A DNA stretch of 64,000 nucleotides from Collinsella sp. (GTDB lineage: Bacteria; Actinomycetota; Coriobacteriia; Coriobacteriales; Coriobacteriaceae), in contig DXZT01000054.1 in the NCBI GenBank assembly GCA_019419545.1, forward strand, positions 8,791 to 72,790. Direction: 5' to 3'. The notes under the pieces were generated by a model. It saw only the letters and a program-made list of their open reading frames with translations. It had not been told where the DNA came from and did no database searches. Position 1 is the first letter of the stretch, and the number at the start of each line of letters is the position of its first letter. Of this stretch, positions 23,869-32,623 are shown piece after piece. The position numbers and the translations under genes were made by a program.

Positions 23869-26751
23869 CTAAATAAACACGTCGACGAGGATGGGCATAA
23901 GGTTGAGCAGGCCAAACACCAGCGCCACGCCCCAGCCGAGCTTAAAGCAGCTGCGCCAGGTGCTGCGTGCGAAGGTGTTGTCGATCAGCACCTCGACAAA
24001 ATACGTCGCGGCCATCACGACCAGGGCTACGACCCAGCTCACCGGGTTGTCCCAAACAAAGAACATGCCCACCCACATCAAAAACAGCACGGTCTCGCAC
24101 CAGTGCATAAGGGTCATCTTGGCCAGCGTGCCGCCGCTCATCTCGGTGGCGACGCCCTGGACAATCTCCTGATGCGCGTGATGCGAGTACGAAAGGTCAA
24201 ACGGCGACTTGCGTAGCTTGATGGTGAGCACCGCAAGCAGCGCCAGGAAAATGGGCGCACTGTACACGATGATGGGCGCCGACTGCCCGGTCACGGCGAT
24301 GGAATCGAAGCTATCGGTGGCGAGATACAGGCCCACGCTCATCAGCAGAACGGCGGGCTCGTAGCTCATAACCTGCAGCAGCTCGCGATCGGCGCCGACC
24401 TGCGCAAACGGGCTTTGCGTCGAGGCGGACGCCAGCACCACAAAGATCGCGGCGAGCGTCACCATAAAAGCGCACAGCAGCGTGTTGGAGCCCGACACAA
24501 AGATGCCGCCGCCCACGACGGTAAAGATGAGCGCGCACGCCATATAGGTATCGTCCATGGTGTTTACGCTGGCAGGGGCCTTGCGCAGCAGCTTGGCAAC
24601 GTCGTAGAAGGGCTGCAGCAGGCGCGGGCCCACGCGGCCCTGCATGCGAGCCGAAAGTTTGCGGTCGATGCCGTCGATCAAGCCGCCCGCAAGCGGCGCC
24701 AGCAAGGCAAACGCCACGGTGCCAATAAAGATGCCCACGACGCCCGAACCTTCGAAATACTTGCCGCGCAGCACCGAGGGCGCGCTCATGGCAAGCCGCT
24801 CGGGCCCAATCCATGCGCAACACAGCAGCGCAAACAAGATAATGCTGCAGCATACGACGCTACCCGCGGGGCCAATACGCTTCTCGCCAAGGGCGTCCTC
24901 CGAGTACCAATTGCGCTTTTCGGCCTTCACCTCGTGTCCCATCGAGCCGCGGAAATGGCGATATTTGTCGGTTCCCACGCCCGAAAGGTACACGTTGACG
25001 TGCGGTTTGTTGCTCACGCGGAATGACGTCAGCAGCACCACGGCGATAAAAGCCACGATAACCACCATCAGATACATGGCGTCCTTGCCAATAACGTACG
25101 GCACGCGGCCAAACACCATGGCCAAGTAAGGCGACACCAGACCGCTCGAGATAACCGGAAACGCCACGCAGCACAGAATCAGCAGCGCGGCGATGGTGTT
25201 GAGGGCCATCCATTCGGTCTTATGGACATTGACCTCAACGTTTTGAGCCGTGGGGTCGACGCCCGAAAGCTTGGCAAGCCACTTGCCCCAGAAGTAAAAC
25301 GTCGCGGCCGAGCCAAAGGCAAGCACCATGATCATGAGCACGTTGCCGGTCTGCGCAAACGCCACCAGGGCGCCCCACTTGGACACGAGCATGCCAAACG
25401 GCGCCACAAACATGCCCATAATGCCCAGCATCATCAGACGCGTCAGGTGCGGCATGCGGCTGAACATGCCGTCCATGTCCTCGATATTGCGGCTGCCGAT
25501 ATGATGCTCGGCCGTGCCCACGCACAGGAACAGCAGCGACTTGGCCACCGTGTGGAACAAGATCAGGAAGATGGCCGCCCATACGGCCTCGGGCGCGCCG
25601 ACACCCAAGCAGGCACTGATGAGGCCCAAGTTGGAAATGGTGGAGTACGCGAGCACGCGTTTGGCGTTGCTCTGCGAGATGGCCATGAGTGCAGCGAGCA
25701 AAAACGTGATGGCACCCACACTCGTGACCATAAAGCCGGTCACGGGGTAGATGGCATAGAGTGGGCTCAGCTTGACCATCAGGAACACGCCGGCTTTGAC
25801 CATGGTTGACGAGTGCAGCAGGGCGCTCGTGGGAGTGGGTGCAACCATGGCACCCAACAGCCAAGTGTGGAACGGCATCTGTGCGGCCTTGGTGAGCGCG
25901 GCGAGCGACAACAGGATGACCGGCATCACCAGCAGCGCGGACTGCGCGGTTCCGGTGCCGGAAAGCTCGATCATGCCCGAGATGGTCAGCGGCATGCCGT
26001 TAACGTGCAGATACATAAGTCCGGCCAAAAACGCGATGCCGCCCAGCATGTTGAGGATGATTTGGGTAAAGGCGTTCTTGATGGCCTCGGGCGTACGCGT
26101 GTAGCCAATCATAAGGAACGAACACACGGTGGTGATTTCCCAGCCGCAGAACAGCCACTCAAGGTTGTCGCTCGTCACGATGACGAACATGGCCGAGAGG
26201 AACAGGAACATGAGCGCCAGGAACTGCGGGCGACGGTCGGGCGCGGTCTGCCCGCGCAGCGCGGCCTCGTGCTCGTCATGGGCCTGGAAGTCCTTCATGT
26301 AGCCCAGGGCATACAAGCAGATTAGACTGCCAACGATGCCGACGGCGAGGACCATGATCACGCTCATGTAGTCCAGGTAGAGTGGCGTTGCCGTGACGGC
26401 TTCGGCCGCGGGCAGCGTCATGGCTGCAAAGGCGAGCGAGCCCACCAGCTGGACTATGCCGAGCACCGTGGTGAGCGCGTTCCTATATTTGTACGCGTTG
26501 TACAGGATGACAGCGCACAGGATGACGTCGATAACGGAACTGATGATCGAGAGCACATGCGAGGTGCCGGGGGCAACCTCAAAGCTCTGCGGACCCGTGC
26601 CAAAAAACATGACGGCGACTACAACTGTCACCGCCATAATAATGCCGGAGCCTATGAGCCCCGCCGCATCGCGGGCGCGGTCACCGCGCGCGAGCAGCAT
26701 GCCCAGCGCCGGTACCAGCGGAAACAGGGTAAGGAAATACAGTAGCGTCAT
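23869..26751 (-). CDS. echAB: Ech membrane subunit: EchA (NuoL-like) fused to EchB (NuoH-like)
   Basis: A 960-residue polytopic protein. Residues 1 to about 640 are an antiporter-like proton-pumping subunit (NuoL/HycC/EchA) with the key residues Glu205 (CGWEITT), Lys288 (ALTKAAQMPFHTWL) and Lys319 (HSSTMVKAG). From about 665 a second complete domain begins with GIDRKLSARMQGRVGP and contains SPFDLSYSHHAHQEIVQG, the NuoH/HycD/EchB quinone-site homologue. In known Ech operons these are two genes. I see no internal stop, frameshift or internal gene start with a strong ribosome site. It heads the operon and should supply the ion channel and the membrane anchor. Confidence 0.92.
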   Translation of the reverse strand: MTLLYFLTLFPLVPALGMLLARGDRARDAAGLIGSGIIMAVTVVVAVMFFGTGPQSFEVAPGTSHVLSIISSVIDVILCAVILYNAYKYRNALTTVLGIVQLVGSLAFAAMTLPAAEAVTATPLYLDYMSVIMVLAVGIVGSLICLYALGYMKDFQAHDEHEAALRGQTAPDRRPQFLALMFLFLSAMFVIVTSDNLEWLFCGWEITTVCSFLMIGYTRTPEAIKNAFTQIILNMLGGIAFLAGLMYLHVNGMPLTISGMIELSGTGTAQSALLVMPVILLSLAALTKAAQMPFHTWLLGAMVAPTPTSALLHSSTMVKAGVFLMVKLSPLYAIYPVTGFMVTSVGAITFLLAALMAISQSNAKRVLAYSTISNLGLISACLGVGAPEAVWAAIFLILFHTVAKSLLFLCVGTAEHHIGSRNIEDMDGMFSRMPHLTRLMMLGIMGMFVAPFGMLVSKWGALVAFAQTGNVLMIMVLAFGSAATFYFWGKWLAKLSGVDPTAQNVEVNVHKTEWMALNTIAALLILCCVAFPVISSGLVSPYLAMVFGRVPYVIGKDAMYLMVVIVAFIAVVLLTSFRVSNKPHVNVYLSGVGTDKYRHFRGSMGHEVKAEKRNWYSEDALGEKRIGPAGSVVCCSIILFALLCCAWIGPERLAMSAPSVLRGKYFEGSGVVGIFIGTVAFALLAPLAGGLIDGIDRKLSARMQGRVGPRLLQPFYDVAKLLRKAPASVNTMDDTYMACALIFTVVGGGIFVSGSNTLLCAFMVTLAAIFVVLASASTQSPFAQVGADRELLQVMSYEPAVLLMSVGLYLATDSFDSIAVTGQSAPIIVYSAPIFLALLAVLTIKLRKSPFDLSYSHHAHQEIVQGVATEMSGGTLAKMTLMHWCETVLFLMWVGMFFVWDNPVSWVVALVVMAATYFVEVLIDNTFARSTWRSCFKLGWGVALVFGLLNLMPILVDVFI

Positions 26752-26931
26752 ACCATCACTCCCCCATGCTAAAACGCTGCAATTGTTTAACGTTATAGCT
26801 CAATTGAGGAGTAGCGGCGGCGGGTTTTCGGTCAACTGGGGAGTTTTAGGCGTACGGGGTAAGGGCACGCCCGCATTGGAGCAGAGGGGCGGCAAGAAAA
26901 ATGCGCCCCTGTGGGTGCACCATCCCGTTTG

Positions 26932-27312
26932 CTATTCCGCCTTTTTAACGCGCGGCTTATCGACCAGTGCGGACTCACCGCTCTCGCGGTACTGACGGCA
27001 CCAAGCCTTGACCGAAGACTCGCTAGGAATCTTGTGCTTGATCATGGCCTCGCGAACCGTTAAGCCGTTTTCCAAGCGGTCCTTGACCACGGCGAGCTTA
27101 ACTTCGTACGAATAGGTGTGATGATGCGAACCGGCGTTGAGAACGGCGTCGGCACCGCCCACGGCATATGCGCGGGCCCACTGACGAGCCGTGGCCTGGG
27201 GAATGCCGAGCTCCGCGGCGAGGGCGCGATGACCGACCCCCTCTTGGAGGACCTCGACGGCGCGCTGCCTAACCTCAGGCGCATGCGTGCGAGTCCTTGT
27301 TGCTTCCGACAT
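26932..27312 (-). CDS. Helix-turn-helix protein, transposase OrfA-like
   Basis: About 126 residues with two helix-turn-helix units: RQRAVEVLQEGVGHRALAAELGIPQATARQWARAY and a second around AVVKDRLENGLTVREAMIKHKIPSESSVKAW. This matches the DNA-binding OrfA half of IS3-type elements, but no OrfB/DDE catalytic gene and no terminal inverted repeats are seen beside it. It is either a relic or a domesticated regulator. I take ATG 27312; the GTG at 27321 is also possible. It has its own good promoter at 27363-27391, which speaks for active expression. Confidence 0.72.
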   Translation of the reverse strand: MSEATRTRTHAPEVRQRAVEVLQEGVGHRALAAELGIPQATARQWARAYAVGGADAVLNAGSHHHTYSYEVKLAVVKDRLENGLTVREAMIKHKIPSESSVKAWCRQYRESGESALVDKPRVKKAE

Positions 27313-27362
27313 ACCTGCCACTTCTTAGCCTTAACCGTTAATCTGCTTTCTTACGTGCAAGT

Positions 27363-27391
27363 TAGATAGTAGCATTTTACTGTTTGCTCAA
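27363..27391 (-). promoter_or_regulatory. Sigma-70-type promoter of the HTH gene
   Basis: On the minus strand TTGAGC (27386-27391), a 17-base spacer and TATCTA (27363-27368) form a complete -35/-10 pair. The predicted leader is about 45 bases to the ATG at 27312. Confidence 0.65.
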
Positions 27392-27640
27392 AGCAGTTAA
27401 TTAAAATAGACGCGGCGTTATCTGGGCATTTGGCACCAAATTACGACATTTCTTTATCGATTATTTACGCTGGTAGCTGACTCGCAGCTAATCGTCATTC
27501 GCTTGTCAACAAAATTGGCATCTCTTTATGTCCTTTGGTATAGAGGATATAGTTATTAACCCCTCCCCCAATAATTTTGAGTGATCTGCAAGGCAGTAGA
27601 CGTCCTCACTCCTCATGATTACCGCGCATTGCCATCCACC
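27392..27640. other. AT-rich spacer, nothing recognised
   Basis: This stretch is much richer in A and T than its surroundings. It holds no convincing ORF, RNA gene or repeat family member. A small hairpin (AGCTGACTCGCAGCT) is the only local structure. It may be remnant transferred DNA. Confidence 0.4.
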
Positions 27641-27645
27641 GGAGC

Positions 27646-27692
27646 AAAACAAAAAGGGCGGGACCTGCGCGCTTGCAGGCCCCGCACCGGTT
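27646..27692 (-). terminator. Terminator of the flavin oxidoreductase gene
   Basis: On the minus strand, a GC-rich stem (GGGGCCTGC paired with GCAGGTCCC) is followed by GCCCTTTTTGTTTT. Confidence 0.8.
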
Positions 27693-27759
27693 GACATCCG
27701 ACGGGACACAGCCGGGCGAGACGGATCCGTGCTACCGCCCCGCCTGGCCGCGAAGTTAA

Positions 27760-29790
27760 CTACAGCTCGTTGGCCGCGTGATATGCCGTGCGAATGGCGC
27801 TCGCGATGTCGGCGGTGCGCTCGCCCGAGCAGTCTCCCACGCAGGTCACGGGCACCGTCACGCCATCCAGGTCAAACGCGTTGGCCTTGGAGCCCACGGC
27901 CATCACCACGTAATCGCAAGCGATCTTTACCGGCTTCTCGGCGCCGTCCTCGGTAGTGCGAATGGCCTCCACGCCCTCGTCGGTAATGGCGGTCAGGCGG
28001 GTCTTCACGTGCTGCTCCACGTTGTGCTCTGCAAAGTCGCTCATAATCAGCGGCAGAATGGTCTCGGACTCGCCCGCGGCAATCTTGTCGAGCATCTCGA
28101 CAATCGCCACCTCGCAGCCGCGCTGCAGCAGGTACTCGGCAGTCTCGGTGCCCACCAGGCCACCGCCAATGACGGCGACGCGGCCCGTAAGCTCCACCTT
28201 GCCGGCCAGCACGTCCCAGCTCGAGACGACCTTGTCCGAGTCGGCACCCGGAACGGGGATGACCACGTCGTGCGCGCCCACGGCAACAATCGCAGCGTCG
28301 GCGGCGTTGAGGTCCTCAGCGGTAGCGGCATGGCTGAGCTCAACCTTCACGCCCAGGCCGGGCAGAATCTTCTCGTAGTACTCAACCGAGCGCATGATCT
28401 CGTCCTTGCGCGGAGGCGCAGCCGCCAGCACAATCTGGCCGCCCAAGTGATCGCTCGCCTCGTAGATGGTCACGTCGTAGCCGCGCTTGGCCGCCACGCG
28501 TGCGGCCTCCAGGCCGGCGATGCCACCGCCCACCACGGCGATCTTCTTGTCGCCCTCGCCCGGCTTGATGGCGATGGTCGCCTCGTCACCGTTCTCGGCA
28601 TTAAGCACGCACGAGATGTACTTGCGGTTTTGAATCGCGTCGACGCAACCTTTGTTGCAGTTGAGGCACTCGCGGATGGGTTCGCCCGTGGCGGCCTTCA
28701 GCGCAATGTCGGGGTCGCACATGAGCGAGCGGCCATAGGCGATGATGTCGGCAGCGCCGTCTTCCAGAATCTTCTCGCCGGCCTCGACCGAGACAACACG
28801 GCCGACGGTTGCCACCGGCACGGAGACCAGGGCCTTGACGCGCTCGGCCACGGGCAGCGTCCAGTTGTAGGGCATGGCGCCCATGGGCGGAATGGTGTCG
28901 CCCATGTTGCCGGTGTGGTTGGCCTGTGCGACCTGGATCATATCGATGCCCGCGCCCTCGAGCAGCTTGGCGAACTCGCAGGCCTCGTCGGGCAGCAGGC
29001 CTCCCTTGCCGCGCGGCGTGCCGTCGGGGTTCTCCATGATCACGGGGAGCTTGTACTCCACCATCAGCTGCGGCGCGGCTTCCTTAATGGCAGCGACGAC
29101 CTCCAGCGCGTAGCGAACGCGGTTCTCGAACGAACCACCGTACTCGTCGGTGCGCTGGTTGAGGATGGCCGAGCACAGCGAACCCACCAAGCGGTCGCCG
29201 TGGACCTCGATGGCATCGATGCCGGCCTGCTGCGCGCGAGCGGCCGAGGCAGCAATGGCCTCCTTGATCTGGGTGAGCTGCCCTACGCTCGCCTCGTTCA
29301 CAAAGTGCTGCATGTCGTGATGCAGCTTGGCGTAGGCCTGGTTGCGGATCTCGTTGGACTCGGCCATCTTGGCGGCAAAGGTCTCCTCGTCGCCGGCGGC
29401 CTTGGCCTCCTGCGCGGCCTTGGCAGCGGCCATGGAGCCCATGACCATGCGGCCGACACCGGGCACATCGTACTCGGGGTGGAACAGCTGCAGCGCAACC
29501 TTGGCGCCGTGCTTGTGGACGGCATCGGCCAGCGCCTTAAACGTGGGGATCTGAGCGTCGGTCGCCAGCTTGGGCGTGGGGCTCGCGGTCATGACGGGAG
29601 CGACGTCGCCGATGACGATGTAGCTCACGCCGCCACGGGCCAGGCGCTCGTAAAAAGCCAGGCTACGCTCGCCAATGGAACCGTCGCGCTCCTCGTAGCC
29701 GGTGGTGAGCGGCGGGAACATAATGCGGTTTTTGAGCTCAAGGGGGCCAACCGTAATGGGCTGGAGCAGCTTGGATGCAGGTGCGGTCAT
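27760..29790 (-). CDS. NADH:flavin oxidoreductase, dienoyl-CoA reductase/enoate reductase type
   Basis: A 676-residue three-domain flavoprotein. An FMN-binding old-yellow-enzyme TIM barrel (1-365, with EYGGSFENR) is followed by a 4Fe-4S site (Cys375, Cys378, Cys382, Cys394). Then come FAD- and NAD(P)-binding Rossmann domains with GGGIAG at 421-426 and GGGLVG later. FadH, BaiCD/BaiH and trimethylamine dehydrogenase share this plan, so reduction of an enoyl or dienone substrate is likely. The actual substrate (fatty acid, bile acid or steroid-like) cannot be told. The barrel has a Lys/Ala/Glu-rich insertion near 120-160. ATG 29790 has GAGAGGA at good spacing; ATG 29796 is too close to it. Confidence 0.88.
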   Translation of the reverse strand: MTAPASKLLQPITVGPLELKNRIMFPPLTTGYEERDGSIGERSLAFYERLARGGVSYIVIGDVAPVMTASPTPKLATDAQIPTFKALADAVHKHGAKVALQLFHPEYDVPGVGRMVMGSMAAAKAAQEAKAAGDEETFAAKMAESNEIRNQAYAKLHHDMQHFVNEASVGQLTQIKEAIAASAARAQQAGIDAIEVHGDRLVGSLCSAILNQRTDEYGGSFENRVRYALEVVAAIKEAAPQLMVEYKLPVIMENPDGTPRGKGGLLPDEACEFAKLLEGAGIDMIQVAQANHTGNMGDTIPPMGAMPYNWTLPVAERVKALVSVPVATVGRVVSVEAGEKILEDGAADIIAYGRSLMCDPDIALKAATGEPIRECLNCNKGCVDAIQNRKYISCVLNAENGDEATIAIKPGEGDKKIAVVGGGIAGLEAARVAAKRGYDVTIYEASDHLGGQIVLAAAPPRKDEIMRSVEYYEKILPGLGVKVELSHAATAEDLNAADAAIVAVGAHDVVIPVPGADSDKVVSSWDVLAGKVELTGRVAVIGGGLVGTETAEYLLQRGCEVAIVEMLDKIAAGESETILPLIMSDFAEHNVEQHVKTRLTAITDEGVEAIRTTEDGAEKPVKIACDYVVMAVGSKANAFDLDGVTVPVTCVGDCSGERTADIASAIRTAYHAANEL

Positions 29791-29937
29791 GGACATTCCT
29801 CTCTTGTAGGCGCGGCGGCGATGATGCTGCGTAGTTGTCTAGAGGATATGGCATGGGGATACAACAGCGCAACGGAAATCGGCGGACAGCAGGTAGCGGC
29901 AGGTGGATGGGGATGGGCGGGGCGGCCCGTCGGTTTA

Positions 29938-30073
29938 TCTCAATCTGTAACAGTTACTCGGCAAAACCGGGTCTTACTGTTACAGATCGAGACAAACACG
30001 ACCCAACCCACCGGTATATCTCGATCTGTAACACCTAGCCGCCCAAATCGGGTCTAGATGTTACAGATCGAGA
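29938..30073. repeat. Hairpin array A: two 55-nt units, period 81
   Basis: Units at 29938-29992 and 30019-30073 each start TCTCRATCTGTAACA and end with its inverted complement. The 26-base gap between them is unrelated. Inner stems differ in sequence between the units but stay paired. The last unit runs into GATTTTGT. Confidence 0.88.
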
Positions 30074-30122
30074 TTTTGTTTGAGAGGCCGAGAATTGGAC
30101 CGAAAACACGGTCCCGAAATAA

Positions 30123-30153
30123 CAAAAAAGCTCGCCGGCTAGGCCGACGAGCT
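30123..30153 (-). terminator. Terminator of the initiator tRNA
   Basis: An AGCTCGTCGGC/GCCGGCGAGCT stem (one G:U pair) is followed on the minus strand by TTTTTTGTT, ten bases past the tRNA CCA end. Confidence 0.88.
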
Positions 30154-30162
30154 GCAAGTTCT

Positions 30163-30239
30163 TGGTCGCGGGGGCAGGATTTGAACCTACGACCTCCGGG
30201 TTATGAGCCCGGCGAGCTACCAGACTGCTCCACCCCGCA
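30163..30239 (-). tRNA. Initiator tRNA-fMet (anticodon CAT)
   Basis: A 77-nt cloverleaf with encoded CCA. The acceptor stem is closed by pairs 2-71 to 7-66, and base pair 1-72 is a weak T:G, in keeping with the initiator requirement for no strong 1-72 pair. The anticodon stem carries the three G:C pairs (GGG 29-31 with CCC 39-41) that identify initiators. The loop is CTCATAA. A terminator follows. It is a single-copy tRNA here with no tRNA neighbours. Confidence 0.95.
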
Positions 30240-30393
30240 ATGTCTGGGCGCCTCATGTGCGCAAGAAAGAATATTACGCGGGAGTTCGGCAAACGGCAAG
30301 AAAAATCTCGTAGAGCATAATTCCTTCATATTTAAACCCCTCAGCCCCTATCACCGTAAACGAATCGCAGCCGAGCGCCGTCGACGGCACGTA

Positions 30394-30399
30394 TACAAT
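30394..30399 (+). promoter_or_regulatory. -10 element TACAAT before coaX
   Basis: TATACAAT lies about 37 bases upstream of the coaX ATG. No clear -35 box is seen. GGGAG at 30426-30430 is the ribosome site. Confidence 0.5.
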
Positions 30400-30435
30400 G
30401 GTGCGCGTCCTTTTATGCCAACACCGGGAGTAGAC

Positions 30436-31209
30436 ATGCTGCTCGCTATCGATATGGGAAACACGCAGACGGCCATGGGGCTGTTTGACGGAGACGAGCT
30501 GGTGCAGTCGTGGCGTATGCCCACCGACCGCTCCTATACCGCCGACGAGATCCACGTGCGCCTGATGGGCTTCTTTAAGATGTACGACCTCTCGCTCGGC
30601 GCGGTCAACGCGATCGCCTTTGCCGGCGTGGTGCCGCAGCTCTCGCGCGAGTGGCACGCCGTGGCCGACCGCATTGCCGCGGACGCCATCGTCATCGGGC
30701 CGCAAACGGCCGCCGTAACCAAGCTGCGGGCGGCGCGCCCCCAGGCCGTTGGTGCCGACCGCATCGCCAACGCCGTCGCTGCCGATACCTTCTACGGCGC
30801 GCCGGCGATCGTGGTGGACTTTGGCACCGCAACCAATATCGACGTCATCGACGAGGACGGCTATTACATTGGCGGAGCGATCGCGCCGGGCATCCGCATC
30901 TCCATGGACGCGCTTGCCGCCCGTGCCGCCAAGCTCGCCAGCGTTCCGCTCGAGGCGCCCGAGCACGCCATCGGCCGCGATACCGAGGAGTGCATCAAGG
31001 TCGGCGCCGTAACGGGCGCCGCCGCAATGGCTGAGGGCCTGGTCGCGCGCATGAAGCGCGAGCTGGGCCGCGAGGATGCCACCGTTATCGCCACGGGCGG
31101 CCTCGCCAGCATCGTCGCCGATTCGACCGACGCCTTCGACGTGGTAGACGGACAGCTCACCATCAAGGGTATCTGCGAAATCTACCGCCGCATGCAGGAG
31201 CTGGGATAG
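30436..31209 (+). CDS. coaX: Type III pantothenate kinase
   Basis: A 257-residue ASKHA-fold kinase catalysing the first step of coenzyme A synthesis (pantothenate to 4'-phosphopantothenate). Type III hallmarks are present: phosphate-binding DMGNTQT at the N-terminus, GADRIANAVAA, VVDFGTATNIDVID, GGAIAPGI and VIATGGLA. The length is normal. The reading frame extends far upstream through the tRNA, but the ATG at 30436 is fixed by GGGAG at 30426-30430 and by the family N-terminus. Transcribed alone, convergent with the DUF4143 gene. Confidence 0.95.
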   Translation: MLLAIDMGNTQTAMGLFDGDELVQSWRMPTDRSYTADEIHVRLMGFFKMYDLSLGAVNAIAFAGVVPQLSREWHAVADRIAADAIVIGPQTAAVTKLRAARPQAVGADRIANAVAADTFYGAPAIVVDFGTATNIDVIDEDGYYIGGAIAPGIRISMDALAARAAKLASVPLEAPEHAIGRDTEECIKVGAVTGAAAMAEGLVARMKRELGREDATVIATGGLASIVADSTDAFDVVDGQLTIKGICEIYRRMQELG

Positions 31210-31264
31210 AGCAGGGGCTTAAGTCGAGCACGAACGCGAGCGACGAACTAGGCAACGCATCGGT

Positions 31265-31307
31265 CCTATTCCTCAAAATCGAAAATTTATCAGTTTTGAG
31301 GAATAGG
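31265..31307. repeat. TATTCCTCAAAA palindrome, copy 1
   Basis: 43 bases with perfect 14-nt arms (CCTATTCCTCAAAA and complement). It lies 8 bases past the stop of the DUF4143 gene. Copies 2 and 3 lie on the other side of that gene. Confidence 0.85.
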
Positions 31308-31314
31308 CTTTCTG

Positions 31315-32511
31315 CTACGCCTCGCCGCATAGCCACCTCGCCAGGTCCACGATCTGCACCCCATTGCGGTCCGTGGCCTCGTGATGCGTTCGGGCGAGAA
31401 TCATCTTGGGGTACGCGTCGCCAATGCTCAGCAGTGGCGAAATCTCGCGTTCAAATGTCTTATCCGAGCTGATGTCGTCGCTCACCTGAATGTAGAGCTT
31501 CTCGCTTCGCTTGATTGCTACAAAGTCAATTTCCTTTTTATAGAGCACACCGACGTATACCTCGTATCCGCGGCGCAGCAGCTCGATGGCCACCATGTTC
31601 TCGTATACGCGTCCCCAATCCATATCACGTGTACCGAGCAGTGCGTATTTGAACGCGTGGTCTGCCAGGTAATACTTCTCGCCGCTCTTAAGGTATTTCT
31701 TGCCGCGAATGTCATATCGACGAACTTTATAGAAGGCAAACGCATCGCACAGGTACCCCATGTACGTGCCGACCGTTTTGTTCGTAATCTTTAACCCATC
31801 CGCATTTAATGCGTCCGTAATGTTGCGCGCCGACGTAATGTTGGAAACGTTGTCCATCATGTAATCGGCAATGCGTAGCAGTGCCGATTCGTTTCTGACG
31901 CTATGCCGCTGCACGATATCCCTCACGATGAGCGTTTTAAAGACATTGGAGAGATATTGATAGCGCTGCTCCTGCAGTGGATAAGGGTAAGAGCCGGACA
32001 TACCGCCGGTTCTCGCGTACTCATCGAAGTCGCGGTCGACATCGCCCTCGTCGCCATAGAGACGATACTCCTCAAACGAGAATGGGAAAACCTCGATCTC
32101 GAACGTACGCCCCGTAAAGAGCGTCGACAGATCGCTCGACAGCAAAAAGGCGTTCGATCCGGTAATGAAAATGTCGTACTGCTCGGATGCATGGAGGCTG
32201 TTGATCGCGCGTTCAAAGCCGTCGCACATCTGAACCTCATCGATAAGCAGGAAGTTTTGCTTGTCGGACGCCCGATGCTCTTTTACATAGGCGAGCAGGG
32301 CATGATATTCGAGCAGGTCCTCGAACTCGCCGAGGTTGTAATTGATATGGATGACATTCGAATTGGACAGATTTGCCTCCACGTAATCGCGGAGGGCCTC
32401 GAGCAATTTTGACTTACCGCCACGGCGAATGCCCGTTATGACCTTGATGTCCGGCACGCCAATAAGGCTCGTCAACATGTCCATGTATGACGTTCTATTG
32501 ATGAGTTTCAT
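31315..32511 (-). CDS. AAA ATPase with DUF4143 (archaeal-type/BREX-unrelated family)
   Basis: A 398-residue protein with an N-terminal AAA_14 ATPase domain (Walker A GIRRGGKS near residue 27, Walker B NFLLIDEVQ, sensor-like FITGSNAFLL) and a C-terminal DUF4143 domain, which is related to restriction-endonuclease folds. Visible near the C-terminus is a YVGVLYKKEIDFVAIK...YIQVSD pattern, like the D-(D/E)xK core of such nucleases. The family is widespread and patchy in gut bacteria; function is unknown, with nucleic-acid or mobile-element roles suspected. It is bracketed by matching palindromes and its codon use looks less GC-rich than that of its neighbours, which suggests transfer as a cassette. 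Confidence 0.87.
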   Translation of the reverse strand: MKLINRTSYMDMLTSLIGVPDIKVITGIRRGGKSKLLEALRDYVEANLSNSNVIHINYNLGEFEDLLEYHALLAYVKEHRASDKQNFLLIDEVQMCDGFERAINSLHASEQYDIFITGSNAFLLSSDLSTLFTGRTFEIEVFPFSFEEYRLYGDEGDVDRDFDEYARTGGMSGSYPYPLQEQRYQYLSNVFKTLIVRDIVQRHSVRNESALLRIADYMMDNVSNITSARNITDALNADGLKITNKTVGTYMGYLCDAFAFYKVRRYDIRGKKYLKSGEKYYLADHAFKYALLGTRDMDWGRVYENMVAIELLRRGYEVYVGVLYKKEIDFVAIKRSEKLYIQVSDDISSDKTFEREISPLLSIGDAYPKMILARTHHEATDRNGVQIVDLARWLCGEA

Positions 32512-32537
32512 TGGCGCCTCCCTGCGGTCTTTTATCG

Positions 32538-32579
32538 CTATTCCTCAAAAACGAAAATTTTTCAGTTTCGAGGAATAGG
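32538..32579. repeat. TATTCCTCAAAA palindrome, copy 2
   Basis: CTATTCCTC and GAGGAATAG arms with a diverged middle, 26 bases upstream of the DUF4143 start codon, so it may overlap its promoter. Confidence 0.78.
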
Positions 32580-32623
32580 CTCTGCAACGAATATACCTCG
32601 CAAAAGCCCGAGCTGGCTTAATT

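Noticed and set aside
23869..26751. Respiratory complex I subunits
   Set aside because: The adjacent large subunit has complete NiFe-binding Cys motifs and the gene order is that of Ech; there is no nuoEFG or quinone-related gene.
27506..27709. 67-residue minus-strand ORF in the AT-rich spacer
   Set aside because: It overlaps the terminator of the flavoprotein gene, lacks a ribosome site and has no recognisable motif.
29938..30073. CRISPR-like array (regular repeats and spacers)
   Set aside because: The repeats are 55 nt, fully palindromic and variable inside, arrays have only 2-3 units, and no cas genes are present.
30058..30435. N-terminal extension of coaX through the tRNA
   Set aside because: It runs antisense through a tRNA and a terminator; the family N-terminus DMGNTQ begins after the ATG at 30436.
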